From Prevotellaceae bacterium (GTDB lineage Bacteria; Bacteroidota; Bacteroidia; Bacteroidales; Bacteroidaceae): a stretch of 64,000 bases of DNA. Below the pieces are notes generated by a model. That model worked only from the letters and a program-made list of their open reading frames with translations. It was not told the origin of the DNA and searched no databases. Shown in pieces: positions 46,488-56,249 of this stretch. The stretch lies in assembly GCA_028723525.1 (NCBI GenBank), contig JAQYET010000034.1:124001-188000 (forward strand). The letters are read 5' to 3'. Each line of letters begins with the position of its first letter. Positions within the stretch are counted from its first letter, which is position 1. The translations under genes and the position numbers were made by a program.

Positions 46488-47156
46488 ATGTATGATTTCA
46501 TCCAAACTCACTGGCTTGACATTTTCACCACGATACTCGGTCTTATATACATTTGGCTTGAGTATCGCGCCCACATAGCATTGTGGGTGGTCAGCGTGAT
46601 AATGCCGGCATGCGACATCTATCTGTATTGGTCGCACGGTCTTTATGGCGATGCCGGAATGGCAGCCTACTATACACTTGCATCAATCTACGGCTTTGCC
46701 CTGTGGCAGTACAGGCAGCATCACCCAAAACATCCCGCGAAACCATCAAAGCCCGGCTCGGCTACACAAAGAGACTCTGTCGAAGCAGAGCAAAGTCGCT
46801 CAACCAACTATCTTATCACCCACTTCCCCCGCCGCCACGTAGTGCCGGCGACATTGTTTTTCTTCGTGTCATGGGCTGCGGTGTATTGGCTTCTTGTGGG
46901 AGTGATAAACCCTCGCGAGGAATACGTCAACAGCCTATGGCCCGTGGCAGATGCCTTCACCAACGCCCTGAGTTTCGTTGCACTATGGGCTTTGGCTCGC
47001 AAATACGTGGAGCAATGGCTTATATGGATTGTTGTTGACATCGTAACGGCAGTGATGTATGTCGGCAAGGACATTCCCTTCAAGGCTTCCCTTTACGCCC
47101 TCTATGTCTTCATCGCAATACTCGGTTATAGGAAATGGAAGAGAATGATGGTGTAG
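46488..47156 (+). CDS. pnuT: PnuC/PnuT-family inner-membrane vitamin transporter
   Basis: 222 residues from the ATG at 46488; the frame from 46431 runs through the repeat. About seven membrane segments, with the family words YIWLEYRAHIALWVVSVIMP near the start and the conserved NREEYVNSLWPVADAF-type loop (here NPREEYVNSLWPVADAFTNA) and WIVVDIVTAVMYVGKDIPF in the second half. PnuC-family proteins take up nicotinamide riboside; the TPP-riboswitch members (PnuT) take up thiamine. The context makes thiamine the likely substrate. A central charged insertion (about residues 85-110) is hydrophilic and species-specific. Confidence 0.88.
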   Translation: MYDFIQTHWLDIFTTILGLIYIWLEYRAHIALWVVSVIMPACDIYLYWSHGLYGDAGMAAYYTLASIYGFALWQYRQHHPKHPAKPSKPGSATQRDSVEAEQSRSTNYLITHFPRRHVVPATLFFFVSWAAVYWLLVGVINPREEYVNSLWPVADAFTNALSFVALWALARKYVEQWLIWIVVDIVTAVMYVGKDIPFKASLYALYVFIAILGYRKWKRMMV

Positions 47157-47228
47157 GAATGGGGTATCAATGTGATTGACATGCGTTAATCATTCAAAAA
47201 AAACTTCTCACTATAAGTATTTATTGAT

Positions 47229-47236
47229 ACCTTTGT
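47229..47236 (+). promoter_or_regulatory. -7 element of the secreted hydrolase gene
   Basis: TACCTTTG, placing the transcript start near 47243 and so supporting the ATG at 47262/47265 over the upstream start at 47235. No clean TTTG lies at 19-20 bp. Confidence 0.5.
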
Positions 47237-47264
47237 GGTGTTAATAAATACTTTGTTTTATATG

Positions 47265-48494
47265 ATGAAAAAGATTTGTTTCAGCCTTTTGTTGCTATGC
47301 TCTTATGCGGCGGCACGGGCACAGTCGCTTGACGGCTCATGGAAGGGAGAACTGAAAGTGGGACCGCAAACGCTGACAATGGTGTTGCATGTGTCGGGAC
47401 AGACATGCAAGTTGGATGTTATAGAACAGGGAGCGAAGGGGATTGAGACCGACGTGAAGCTTATCAGCGACGACTCCTTGAGCATTGCCGTGCCTGCAAT
47501 AATGATGACATACACTGCAAAACTGAAGGATAACATGCTGCAGGGAAAATTCTATCAGGCAACATTCTCGGCACCACTGAACCTCGAACGTGGCGAAGTG
47601 AAACTAAACAGACCGCAGGAACCTAAGCAACCGCTGCCATACAACACAAAGGAGGTTTCGTTCACGAACCGTGCCGCGAACGCCACACTTGCCGGAACGC
47701 TAACCTATCCCACCGGATGGAAAGAGGGTGAGCGAGTGCCTGTGGTGCTGATGGTGACGGGCAGCGGACCGGAGAACCGCGACGAGGAGGTGTTCGAGCA
47801 CCGACCTTTCCTTGTGCTTGCCGACCATCTGGCACGCAGTGGCATTGCATCGCTACGCTATGACGACCGCGGCTTCGGCAAGTCAACCGGAGATGCAACC
47901 AAAGCCACAAGTCGCGACTTTGCCGATGATGCAAAGGCAGGCATCGAATGGCTGCGGCAGACGTGCGAGTTCGGGAAAGTGGGTGTGCTCGGACATAGCG
48001 AGGGCGGAATGATTGCCTTTATGCTGGGGCAGGAGCAGGTTCCTGATTTCATCGTGAGTTGGGCAGGACCGGCAGTGCCTATCGACACACTCATGCAGCA
48101 ACAGTTGTCACTGCTCTATAGGGCTATGGGTGCTCCGGAGGCGGCGTTGCCCAAAACTGCAGGCGAAGCAAAGCGTATGATGCTCGCACAATCAAACACA
48201 GAATGGATGAGGTTCTTCCTTGACTACGACCCTACGGATGCCATAAAGAGCATAACGTGCCCGGTGTTCGCACTTAATGGCGACAAGGATCTGAACGTTC
48301 CGGCAGAACCGAACATAACGGCATTGCGCTCCCTGCTGCCTGCCAACGAGAAGAACAAGATAAAAATCTATCCCGGGCTTAACCACATGTTGCAACACTG
48401 CACCACCGGACATCCTATGGAATCGAGTTCGATAGAGGAAACCATTTCGCCGGAGGCAATGCAAGACATAGCAGACTGGATTATCGGGCTGTGA
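47265..48494 (+). CDS. Secreted alpha/beta hydrolase
   Basis: 409 residues from the ATG at 47265 (47262 is also possible). Signal peptide (CFSLLLLCSYAAARA-QS), an N-terminal beta-rich domain at about 20-125 with the SWKGELKVGPQTLTMVLHV opening, then an alpha/beta hydrolase fold. Oxyanion and nucleophile motif GHSEGG, catalytic Asp in NGDKDLNV, catalytic His in PGLNHM. It resembles the serine aminopeptidase/dienelactone type. The substrate is unknown, perhaps an ester or peptide in the periplasm. Not an obvious part of the thiamine operon, since it has its own promoter. Confidence 0.9.
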   Translation: MKKICFSLLLLCSYAAARAQSLDGSWKGELKVGPQTLTMVLHVSGQTCKLDVIEQGAKGIETDVKLISDDSLSIAVPAIMMTYTAKLKDNMLQGKFYQATFSAPLNLERGEVKLNRPQEPKQPLPYNTKEVSFTNRAANATLAGTLTYPTGWKEGERVPVVLMVTGSGPENRDEEVFEHRPFLVLADHLARSGIASLRYDDRGFGKSTGDATKATSRDFADDAKAGIEWLRQTCEFGKVGVLGHSEGGMIAFMLGQEQVPDFIVSWAGPAVPIDTLMQQQLSLLYRAMGAPEAALPKTAGEAKRMMLAQSNTEWMRFFLDYDPTDAIKSITCPVFALNGDKDLNVPAEPNITALRSLLPANEKNKIKIYPGLNHMLQHCTTGHPMESSSIEETISPEAMQDIADWIIGL

Positions 48495-48528
48495 ACATAT
48501 TCGCTGCACAATAATCCCGATATAAAAG

Positions 48529-48566
48529 ATGACAGGTATGGACTTTATGCCATACCTGTCATTTTT
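48529..48566. terminator. Bidirectional terminator
   Basis: Stem ATGACAGGTATGG / CCATACCTGTCAT with TTTTT to the right, and AAAAGA on the left giving a T-tract for the minus strand. It serves the hydrolase gene and the convergent SusCD locus. Confidence 0.8.
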
Positions 48567-48591
48567 AAAGACTTAATTCCACAAATAAAGA

Positions 48592-49110
48592 CTACTCGTT
48601 AAATCCTGAATGACGAGTACCTGCAATCATGTATGTCAAATTGTTTTTATCATCAGAGAACTTTGCCTTGAAAACAATGCTGTCTGCAGGCATTCCGTGC
48701 AGGTTGTGACCTTGCTTGAGAAGCACCTTGCCTTCGCTTATCACTACATTTCCTGCCTCTGAATCGTCAACATTATAACTTGTCTCACCACATGAGAACG
48801 TCTTTGCCCCGTAATTTATCGGTAGAATAAATTTCATAGACCAAAAGCTTTTACCGCCGTCCAAATTCATCCACATGGCATTATCAACATTCTCTGCGGT
48901 GTTATAAGTCATGAGTTTTAAACTGCCGATGTTAAACGGATCTGTTTCGATAGTGCCGTCAGCATTTACAACATCTACCCTAACATCCCAAAAACCGGCC
49001 ATATCCTGAACTCTTGTTCCACCCGGGTTTTCATCGGTTTCTACACTACAAGCAATGAAGCCGAACACAACCAACGAGGCGAATACAAACATTGAAATAT
49101 ATTTCTTCAT
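48592..49110 (-). CDS. Lipoprotein of the lipid-binding putative hydrolase type
   Basis: 172 residues. A lipobox (VVFGFIAC, Cys21) after a short signal sequence, so it is a lipoprotein. The mature part (MAGFWDVRVDVVNADGTIET, NVVISEGKVLLKQGHNLHG) is a lipocalin-like beta fold, as in the lipid-binding putative hydrolase family found at the end of SusCD loci. It is the last gene of a four-gene locus, 13 bp after the previous stop region. The ligand is unknown. Confidence 0.75.
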   Translation of the reverse strand: MKKYISMFVFASLVVFGFIACSVETDENPGGTRVQDMAGFWDVRVDVVNADGTIETDPFNIGSLKLMTYNTAENVDNAMWMNLDGGKSFWSMKFILPINYGAKTFSCGETSYNVDDSEAGNVVISEGKVLLKQGHNLHGMPADSIVFKAKFSDDKNNLTYMIAGTRHSGFNE

Positions 49111-49123
49111 AATCTATTGTTTT

Positions 49124-49837
49124 TTATTTTGTTCCCAACACAACAACAAACTGCATACCTGCATAATCTGTTGTCCAACCCAATTCACCTGTCTCTTTAT
49201 TGTAAGAGCCGTTGACAGCATCGAAAGAGTCTTTGAAACCGGCATTAAAGCCCGTGAGACCTGTGATTGACATATCTTCATGCAGCCATACAAAGCCCTT
49301 CAAGGCTGTGAGGTCACCATATTGCGGATATACGCCCTGTGCATAGTAACCACCAAGCAAGTCGTCAACATAGAACACACCCGGAGCAATCTTTGTAATC
49401 TTAACCTTAAATCCCGGATATTCAGAGGAAGCACCTTCTTTTATTCTCATAGTACCATCCACTGTTACGTAATCGCCGGCAATATCTTCATTAACTGCAG
49501 GGTCGTAAACTATCACTACGCGGGTTACAGAAGATGTAAATCCGTCAGAACCAACTCCTGAATAAGTGACCTCATACAATCCCGGTTTGTTGAAATCAAC
49601 GTCTTCCACACCTTCGGTAACGATGTTTGCAGTGACATCCTTGCCAGCCAATGTTGCAGTACAACCCGGGTCAACATAAGGCGTCCCTACCGGGCACATC
49701 AATGTGTCCGGACCCTGCATCTCAAACTTCATATAGTAAGTCAGACGCGAATCTGTGAACTCTTCGTCTTCGCTACATGCCACAAAACCGAGCATCATGA
49801 AGCACAAAGTAAGACTATATAAAAAATATTTCTTCAT
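49124..49837 (-). CDS. Ig-like (DUF5011/DUF5012-type) surface lipoprotein
   Basis: 237 residues from the ATG at 49837 (MKKYFLYSLT); an upstream start at 49864 is less likely. A lipobox at MLGFVAC. An immunoglobulin-like DUF5011 unit lies at about 40-110 (GTPYVDPGCTATLAGKDVTA; GLYEVTYSGVGSDGFTSSVT), followed by a beta-rich C-terminal domain (GFVWLHEDMSITGLTGFNA). Likely an accessory surface glycan- or peptide-binding lipoprotein of the SusCD system. Confidence 0.8.
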   Translation of the reverse strand: MKKYFLYSLTLCFMMLGFVACSEDEEFTDSRLTYYMKFEMQGPDTLMCPVGTPYVDPGCTATLAGKDVTANIVTEGVEDVDFNKPGLYEVTYSGVGSDGFTSSVTRVVIVYDPAVNEDIAGDYVTVDGTMRIKEGASSEYPGFKVKITKIAPGVFYVDDLLGGYYAQGVYPQYGDLTALKGFVWLHEDMSITGLTGFNAGFKDSFDAVNGSYNKETGELGWTTDYAGMQFVVVLGTK

Positions 49838-49876
49838 TGTCTTTTCGTTTAAGTTGTTAAACAATATATTTCACAC

Positions 49877-51370
49877 TTACTTAACATCCCAGAATATCGG
49901 AGCATCCATCTTCTTCTCTGCCGGGGTGTTATTGTTGAGTCGGCGAGCCACTCCCGGATAAGGCAGACGCTTTGCCAAGCCGCCATTCTGTATGTAGTTG
50001 ACAGCCGGATCAATCATCTCACCGGGAACGTATCCGCTCTTACCGTCAAATATATCCTTTGCCGATAGAGATGTGAGTTTCGGCACATCGGTACGACGAA
50101 TCTCAGACCATGCCTCCATGTGGTTTCTCATGAAGAACGAAGCCCACTTCTGCATGTAGATAAGTTTCAACTTCTCACTGTTGCCATCGATATTATCGAT
50201 GTTCACCGACACACCGCTCAAGAAATCTTCAGCCTTATCAGCCATTCCGCGCGATGCGAAGTCTGCCCTCACTGCGGTCTTGTAAGCGGCAGAAGCAGCT
50301 GCAACATTGTTGTTGAAACGCAACTGCACCTCAGCAATCAGGAACTGCAGTTCGCTCCGTGTCATGATATAGATAGGTTCAGCCACCATTGCTTCGTGAT
50401 TGATTGAACTTACGTCAGCATTCTTCCATGCCACGCCCTGCCATTCTTTCATGCGAGTCTTCGAACCGGGAAGTTGTCCCACGTATTCCCCTGCTTTAGT
50501 ATTGGGCAGCACTCCGTAAGACATTCGCGGGTCATTCATAGCCTTATAATAACTAACTATAGGATAGGCTGCAACATAGTTCATGGCTTTCAACTCGAAG
50601 ATACTGCCATACCAAGGATTGTACTGCCCCTCTGCATTTGTAAACACATCATATTTGACATCCCCGTCAAAGAATTTGTTTTCTGCCACGATAGCCTTCA
50701 CCTTTTCTGTGTAAGATGCTGCATCTATACCTGCATCTATCATACGCAAGTAGATACGCAGGCGCAATGCGTTGGCAAAGCCCTTCCAGTTGCTTAACTT
50801 ACCCTTGAAAATCGGGTCTTTCATCGTGATGCTGCCGGCACCGATGTTGGCTTCAGCGTCATCCACTTCTTTCAGCACTCCCTCGAATATAGTCTTACCG
50901 TCGTCCCACTTAGGTGTTGTCAGACTGTTACCCTTCAATGCCTCCGCGTATGGAGCGTCGCTCATGTTATCCACCAAGAGTTGGTAGCCCCACATGCGCA
51001 GCACCTTGCATACATAAACGTCTGCCGGATTGTTGGTCTTAGACATTATGTCGTCGATGTCGGCAAATGCTCCTGCATAGATGTTGTTATAGCAACGGTC
51101 GAAAGTGTTGCTACCCTCATCAAGGTGAAGTTCGGCGTAGTTGTTATACTGGTTATTCTCCGGACGCTGTTCGAAATACTGAGCGAAGAAACCTGCATAC
51201 GTGAACATCTGGTCGCCAAGAGCGTTGGCGATGTAGTTTTCAGCCGACGGAAGTATGAGGTCGGGTGTCACGTCGCCACCGGTAGCGTAGTTCGGGTCGT
51301 CGTTAATATTTAAGGCGCAACTCGAAAACATCAGTAAACTCGCTGCTGAATATAATAATATCTTTTTCAT
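49877..51370 (-). CDS. susD: SusD/RagB-family nutrient-binding lipoprotein
   Basis: 497 residues. Lipobox LMFSSC (Cys18). The helical SusD repertoire is present: SAENYIANALGDQMFTYAGF, TPR-like segments, and the family words RIYLRMIDAGIDAASYTEKV and YKTAVRADF, with IRRTDVPKLT near the end. It forms the lid on the SusC barrel. Sequence is of the SusD_2 / RagB kind, where the substrate may be peptide rather than glycan. It follows susC by 18 bp. Confidence 0.92.
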   Translation of the reverse strand: MKKILLYSAASLLMFSSCALNINDDPNYATGGDVTPDLILPSAENYIANALGDQMFTYAGFFAQYFEQRPENNQYNNYAELHLDEGSNTFDRCYNNIYAGAFADIDDIMSKTNNPADVYVCKVLRMWGYQLLVDNMSDAPYAEALKGNSLTTPKWDDGKTIFEGVLKEVDDAEANIGAGSITMKDPIFKGKLSNWKGFANALRLRIYLRMIDAGIDAASYTEKVKAIVAENKFFDGDVKYDVFTNAEGQYNPWYGSIFELKAMNYVAAYPIVSYYKAMNDPRMSYGVLPNTKAGEYVGQLPGSKTRMKEWQGVAWKNADVSSINHEAMVAEPIYIMTRSELQFLIAEVQLRFNNNVAAASAAYKTAVRADFASRGMADKAEDFLSGVSVNIDNIDGNSEKLKLIYMQKWASFFMRNHMEAWSEIRRTDVPKLTSLSAKDIFDGKSGYVPGEMIDPAVNYIQNGGLAKRLPYPGVARRLNNNTPAEKKMDAPIFWDVK

Positions 51371-51388
51371 ATTGATACCTCCTGTTCT

Positions 51389-54300
51389 TTAGAATTTAAC
51401 TGTTACGTTGAAACCAAACTTGCGTGAGCTTGGGTTTGCGGAATACTCTCCGAAGTTACCTTGGAGGTCGTTACCGAACGAAGTCATTTCCGGGTCGATG
51501 AATGTATTCTCCGAAGGAGTCCACAACAGCAGGTTGTTACCGAAGAACGACATTCTTACACCGGTAAGGAATGTGTTTGCAAGCCACTTGCTTGGCAAGT
51601 CCCAGCTGAGAACCACAGAGCGAAGTTTCACATACGACTTATCTACGAGGAATGCAGCGTCGAGGTTGTCGCCACCATTATTCCAGTAGTTGTAGATGTT
51701 CGTGGCATCGAGCGGAGTGGTGTTCGGTGTATAAACGGTGTTGCCATCTGCATCAACTCCCTGTACCACAGAGTTAGGTATAATCCACGGGTTACGGTTG
51801 TTGTAAGTAGTCTGGATTGCGTTACCTACGAAGTAGTTGATATTCTTTGTGCGTGAGAACATCACACCACCCTTACGTATATCAATGTCAACAGAGAGCG
51901 AAACACCCTTGTAACTGAACGTATTGTTGAAGCCCATTTGATACTTGTAGTTCATGCTGCCTACTACTTTCTGCACCGGGTCTTTCACCGGGAGACCATT
52001 CTTGTCAACAACGATGTTGCCCTTGTCGTCGCGTACCGGAACGTATGCCTTGAACAATCCGAGTTCCTTGCCTGTCTCTGCATAGAGACCAGTTCCGCCG
52101 GTGAATGCCCATATTGCAGTGCTTCCGCCGAGAGACTCCGGCAAGCTAATCACCTTACTCCAGTTCTTGGTGAAGTTCCATACGATGTCCCACGAGAAGT
52201 CCTTTATCTTAATAGGTGTTGCGTTAATCATCAACTCGATACCGCGGTTGCGTATCTTACCGAGGTTCATGTTCTGTGCCCTGAAACCGCTGGAAGCATC
52301 CATATCAAGTGAGAAAATCTGCTTGTCAGACTCTCTGTTATAGAATGCGAGGTCGAAGCCTATGCGGTTCTGCAGGAACATCATGTTAAGACCAAGCTCG
52401 GTCTCGGTGGTCATCTCAGGACTGAGGGTATTGCTACCGAGAATATTTCCAAGCGTGTATGCGTTCCAGTTGCCTTTGGTGAACGGGAAAGAACTATCAG
52501 CCCAGCCGCTTGAGTTTGCGACAGACTGTGCGAACACGATTCCTGTCATATAAGGATTGGCATCGTTACCTGTCTTACCCCATGCAGCGCGGAATTTACC
52601 GTAGCTTATGATGCCTTTGAGATTGTCGTTGAACATCTCCGAGAAAATCCAGCTTGCAGTAACGCCGGGATAGAAGAACGAGCGGTTGTCCTTAGGCAGT
52701 GTTGACGACCAGTCGTTACGTGCGGTGAGTGTTAAGTAGAGCATGTTCTTGTAAGCAACTTCTGCCTGCCCGAACACACCCATCAGCCTGCGCTTCTGTT
52801 TGTAACTTTCGATAATCGGTTTTTCAGCAGAGTTACCGAGGTTGAACCATGTAGGGATTGTGAGGTTGGTCACGCCACCTGCGAACCATGAATATGTGCG
52901 TTCATTACCGTTGAAACCCAGGAGTGCATTCAGGTGCAAGTCTTCAATCATGTCCTTGTCAAACGTGAACATGATGTCTTGGTTGATTTCACGACGGCGT
53001 GAAGTGTTCTGGTTGTAATATCCGGTTATGCTCCTCAAAGCGTCTGCCCAGTTAGGTGTTCCGGCGTAGATTGCCGAAAGGTTCGGGGCACCGGTTTCCT
53101 GATGTCCGGTACTTGTGTCAAGTCCGAAACGATAGGTCATCTTGAAGTATTTCAGGAAGTCGTAGTCAAGTTGGAACTTTCCGTAGAATCGCTCTGCCTC
53201 ATACTCGTTCTTGAAATTCTTGAGGATATAGTACGGGTTGGTCACGCCATAAGGTGTGAAGTAATATCCCGGACTATTGAATGGGTCGTCGAGGTTTTCC
53301 AATTCAACGATGCTGATGTCTCGCGGAGTCTGCATGATGTTGTTATACATCGAACTTGCACCCTGACCTGTAGAAACGAAGTTGTTCTTCTGGTAAGCAT
53401 AGTTGAGCGAAGTGCTGAAGGTAAGATTATTCACCTTGTGGCTACCTCTTGCAGAGAAAGTGTATTTGCTGTAGTTATCGGCATCTGTAGGGATGATACC
53501 GTCTTCATGTATTTGCGAAAGACTTACGAAGAACGTGCTGACATCTGTTGCGCCATTGAAAGATACGCTGTTGTTGTAGCGGAAGCCGACATCAAAGAAG
53601 TCTTTTATATTGTTCTTTATCGGCACATACGACTTCATCTTCTGCGAACTGTCATATACGTTTCCGTATCTCAGCAGCGAACCGTCGAATGCCGGTCCCC
53701 AAGAACCGTTCTCGTTGTCGGTCTTCTCGCCATACCAACCCATACCGAATTCGTTCTGCATCTGTGGCAAGCGAAGCAATGTTTCCCACTGCAAACCGCC
53801 GTTATACTCTATACCAAATCCTTTCTTCTGCCTTGCACCGACCTTTGTGGTGATAAGGATTACGCCATTTGCGGCACGGCTACCATAGAGAGCGGTAGCG
53901 GCAGCACCTTTCAGGATAGTCATGCTTTCCACATCGTCGGGGTTAACTGCCGAAGCACCGTTACCGAAGTCGAAACCCTTGTTGAGTCCGTCGGAGCTAT
54001 ACACTGCGGCATTGGTCAATGGCACACCGTCGATTACGTAAAGAGGCTGGTTGGTTCCGCCTAACGAACTAACACCACGAACGATTACCGACTTCGATGA
54101 ACCCGGGTCTGACGATGAGTTCGAAATCTGAACTCCGGCAACCTTACCCTGCAGACTCGACATAATGTCGTTTGTGCGGGCAGCCGCAATGTCTTCTCCC
54201 TTTACAGCTGTAGCAGAGAATCCCAGTGCTTTTGCCGAGCGCTTAATACCCAAGGCCGTCACCACGACCTCATCAAGAGTATTGTCCTCAGGCATAAGGA

Positions 54301-54571
54301 CAATTTTCATGTTTTGACCGGCTGTCACTTCCTGCGTCTGCATACCAACTGAAGAGATACGGAGCTTTCCGTTGGCAGGAACTGACAACGTGAACTTGCC
54401 ATCATTATCGGTCACTGTGCCAGTGTTCGAACCTACGAGCATTACAGAGGCACCAATAACAGGCTGACCGTCTTCGGAACTGACAACAGTACCGGAGGCT
54501 TGTGTCTGAGCCATTGCCATTCCCATACTTAGGAACAGACAGGCAAACATCATTGTTAGTTTTTTTACCAT
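51389..54571 (-). CDS. susC: SusC/RagA-family TonB-linked outer membrane transporter
   Basis: 1060 residues. Signal peptide (AMAQTQA), a carboxypeptidase-regulatory-like domain at about 24-105 (GTVVSSEDGQPVIGASVMLV), TonB box NTLDEVVVTALGIKRS, plug at about 115-235 with the SusC words VRGVSSLGGTNQPLYVIDGV and GAAATALYGSRAANGVILI, then a large barrel ending in an aromatic (FNVTVKF). It transports oligomers across the outer membrane with SusD. No glycoside hydrolase or regulator lies beside the locus, so the substrate is unknown. Confidence 0.95.
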   Translation of the reverse strand: MVKKLTMMFACLFLSMGMAMAQTQASGTVVSSEDGQPVIGASVMLVGSNTGTVTDNDGKFTLSVPANGKLRISSVGMQTQEVTAGQNMKIVLMPEDNTLDEVVVTALGIKRSAKALGFSATAVKGEDIAAARTNDIMSSLQGKVAGVQISNSSSDPGSSKSVIVRGVSSLGGTNQPLYVIDGVPLTNAAVYSSDGLNKGFDFGNGASAVNPDDVESMTILKGAAATALYGSRAANGVILITTKVGARQKKGFGIEYNGGLQWETLLRLPQMQNEFGMGWYGEKTDNENGSWGPAFDGSLLRYGNVYDSSQKMKSYVPIKNNIKDFFDVGFRYNNSVSFNGATDVSTFFVSLSQIHEDGIIPTDADNYSKYTFSARGSHKVNNLTFSTSLNYAYQKNNFVSTGQGASSMYNNIMQTPRDISIVELENLDDPFNSPGYYFTPYGVTNPYYILKNFKNEYEAERFYGKFQLDYDFLKYFKMTYRFGLDTSTGHQETGAPNLSAIYAGTPNWADALRSITGYYNQNTSRRREINQDIMFTFDKDMIEDLHLNALLGFNGNERTYSWFAGGVTNLTIPTWFNLGNSAEKPIIESYKQKRRLMGVFGQAEVAYKNMLYLTLTARNDWSSTLPKDNRSFFYPGVTASWIFSEMFNDNLKGIISYGKFRAAWGKTGNDANPYMTGIVFAQSVANSSGWADSSFPFTKGNWNAYTLGNILGSNTLSPEMTTETELGLNMMFLQNRIGFDLAFYNRESDKQIFSLDMDASSGFRAQNMNLGKIRNRGIELMINATPIKIKDFSWDIVWNFTKNWSKVISLPESLGGSTAIWAFTGGTGLYAETGKELGLFKAYVPVRDDKGNIVVDKNGLPVKDPVQKVVGSMNYKYQMGFNNTFSYKGVSLSVDIDIRKGGVMFSRTKNINYFVGNAIQTTYNNRNPWIIPNSVVQGVDADGNTVYTPNTTPLDATNIYNYWNNGGDNLDAAFLVDKSYVKLRSVVLSWDLPSKWLANTFLTGVRMSFFGNNLLLWTPSENTFIDPEMTSFGNDLQGNFGEYSANPSSRKFGFNVTVKF

Positions 54572-54989
54572 AAACAGTCTTGTCTTTAATTGGAATAATA
54601 ATTTAGGTTAACTCCGCTAAGGTAGGAAAAATATCGGTTAAGTCCAAATTTTTACTGGAAAAAGTTGTGTTTTTAACTAAAAAAAGAGCAAAACCGAATG
54701 AAATAGGCAGAAAAAATAGAAAAATTTAATTAAAACAAGACTATAAAAACAGCATAAAAAGCGCATTAAATACCAAAACTTGCGACCATGCCGGAATTAC
54801 AACCTGAAAAGCACTTTACACCTTAATTATATATATAAGAAGCAGTGCGGCCGATTTGATAAAATTAACCATTTTACCTTAAAACAATCCAACACAGCCT
54901 GTCCGACTGCCGGTTTCGGAGTAAATAACGGTGAAAAGCAGAACCGTTCACCGCAAGTTGCTGCAGCGGACAGTCCTGCCTAAGCTTCA
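54572..54989 (-). other. Intergenic region upstream of susC
   Basis: 418 bp, AT-rich, with no supported gene. No exact TAnnTTTG is seen on the minus strand. GGTTAACTCC (54606) and GGTTAAGTCC (54637) recur 31 bp apart in the presumed susC leader and could be an operator. A 67-residue plus-strand frame here is judged spurious. Confidence 0.4.
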
Positions 54990-55490
54990 TCATGCTGCCC
55001 CGTAATACGGTATGGCATGTCGCCGTGAGCGCGCTTCGCTGTAACTCACGTGCAGCCATGTGGCACCGGTACTCTTGCTGTGCTCGAATATCAGTTGGTC
55101 GAAAGCCGTGTTCTTCTTGATGAAGTCATACATCTTCCGCCCCACCTCCATCGACGATACGTGTATGTCGGCAGCCTCGCCTCTCATGTGCTGCGAGTTC
55201 TGCGCCCCATTCACAGCCTTGTTCAGTTGCGGACAGCGGTATCCGCTCGTAACTCTCAGCACCCCGAACCTCCGCCTTGTTGGTTCCAGCACGTTCACAC
55301 AGAGAGCCTTCAGCCGCTCCACCGTCTTCTCATCGGGCACGTTATCTATGCTCATTCTCACCGCCGTACCACTTTGGCACATCTCTTTCAGCGTGAAGTG
55401 CTCGGTGAGTCGCACTCCCATGTCGATTGTCGTTTCCATTCCTTTCGTGTGTTTATTCATGTTATGCCGATTACCCTTATTCATTTTCAT
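54990..55490 (-). CDS. M15-type D,D-/zinc peptidase (peptidoglycan)
   Basis: 166 residues as taken; a start at 55439 (METTIDMG) is also plausible. Peptidase_M15_3-type motifs are visible: TSGYRCPQLNKAVNGA, SQHMRGEAADIHV (zinc ligands His and Asp) and TWLHVSY (His). Such small enzymes cut peptidoglycan cross-bridges and are often carried by phage or conjugative elements in Bacteroidales. No signal peptide is seen, which favours a phage-like or holin-assisted role. It forms a pair with the next gene, 15 bp apart. Confidence 0.85.
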   Translation of the reverse strand: MKMNKGNRHNMNKHTKGMETTIDMGVRLTEHFTLKEMCQSGTAVRMSIDNVPDEKTVERLKALCVNVLEPTRRRFGVLRVTSGYRCPQLNKAVNGAQNSQHMRGEAADIHVSSMEVGRKMYDFIKKNTAFDQLIFEHSKSTGATWLHVSYSEARSRRHAIPYYGAA

Positions 55491-55505
55491 ATATCATCCG
55501 TGGTT

Positions 55506-55925
55506 TCATGAGAATGTTATCATGCGCAGCAGCGGTCGTTCGATATTCTCCGCTTGTGCTATCACGCAGCAGCGGTGGCAGAGTGTGGCATTGCGCACGC
55601 CCAGCCTCAAGCATGCTCTCGTCACTGCCCGCCTCGGATTGCGCGGCACCGTCATTCCGAAAAGCCGGCACGCACGTTCCACCAGAGCGCAGAAGTGGCA
55701 AGGAGAGCCGTCGTCGTTTGCCAGAGTGTCGTTCATGAAAGTCCAGTGAAGAGCCTCCATGAGGTCGGTCTTCGAAGCGTTCCATGTCATCTTCCTGTCG
55801 CCGTCACACGTCAGCAGGAAAGCCATGTCCTTGGCTATCTGTATCCTCATTTTCCGTTCCATTGCTTTTCGCTCGGTCAATGCTACGCTTGAGTTCACAG
55901 TGTTTCTTAATAGAGTGTCAAACAT
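55506..55925 (-). CDS. Unknown 139-residue protein beside the M15 peptidase
   Basis: No family is recognised with confidence. Soluble and basic, with Cys-rich positions near the end (CHFCALVERACR, LCHRCCVIA) that could bind a metal. It contains TWNASKTDLMEALHWTF, a pattern I recall from Bacteroidales mobile-element proteins (weak). Start uncertain among several Met codons in the first 25 residues. The pairing with a peptidoglycan peptidase and closeness to tRNA-Met suggest the remains of an integrated element. Confidence 0.6.
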   Translation of the reverse strand: MFDTLLRNTVNSSVALTERKAMERKMRIQIAKDMAFLLTCDGDRKMTWNASKTDLMEALHWTFMNDTLANDDGSPCHFCALVERACRLFGMTVPRNPRRAVTRACLRLGVRNATLCHRCCVIAQAENIERPLLRMITFS

Positions 55926-56200
55926 ATTCCTTTCTTTTTATTGATGATTGTTTTTCAATTTGTTATCGTTCTGAAAACATAGATACTATTCCTTGTCGGC
56001 GGTCTTCCGCATGCAAAGTTATTTCTCGCGCGTGCACAATTCGTTCAAGACGCCTTCGCCCTGCGTTAAAAAACATTATCCGCCCGCATCAAATTCTCCA
56101 TTCGGTTCCGGCAGCTTGCTCTTTCATTGCCGTGGGGAGTTGCACAAGCAATGAAAGAGGGGGTAAAATTCTTTTTATATGAAATAAATCAGGAATTTAT

Positions 56201-56231
56201 TTTGTGCATTGTTTTTTTTGTATTATCTTTG
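56201..56231 (+). promoter_or_regulatory. Promoter of tRNA-Met
   Basis: TTTG (56201-56204), a 19-bp spacer and TATCTTTG (56224-56231), ending 18 bp before the tRNA. Exact consensus. The rest of 55926-56200 holds nothing I can support. Confidence 0.75.
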
Positions 56232-56249
56232 CAGCCGCTAACAGGAGAT

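Noticed and set aside
54780..54983. A 67-residue frame upstream of susC
   Set aside because: Low-complexity AT-rich leader sequence without protein features.
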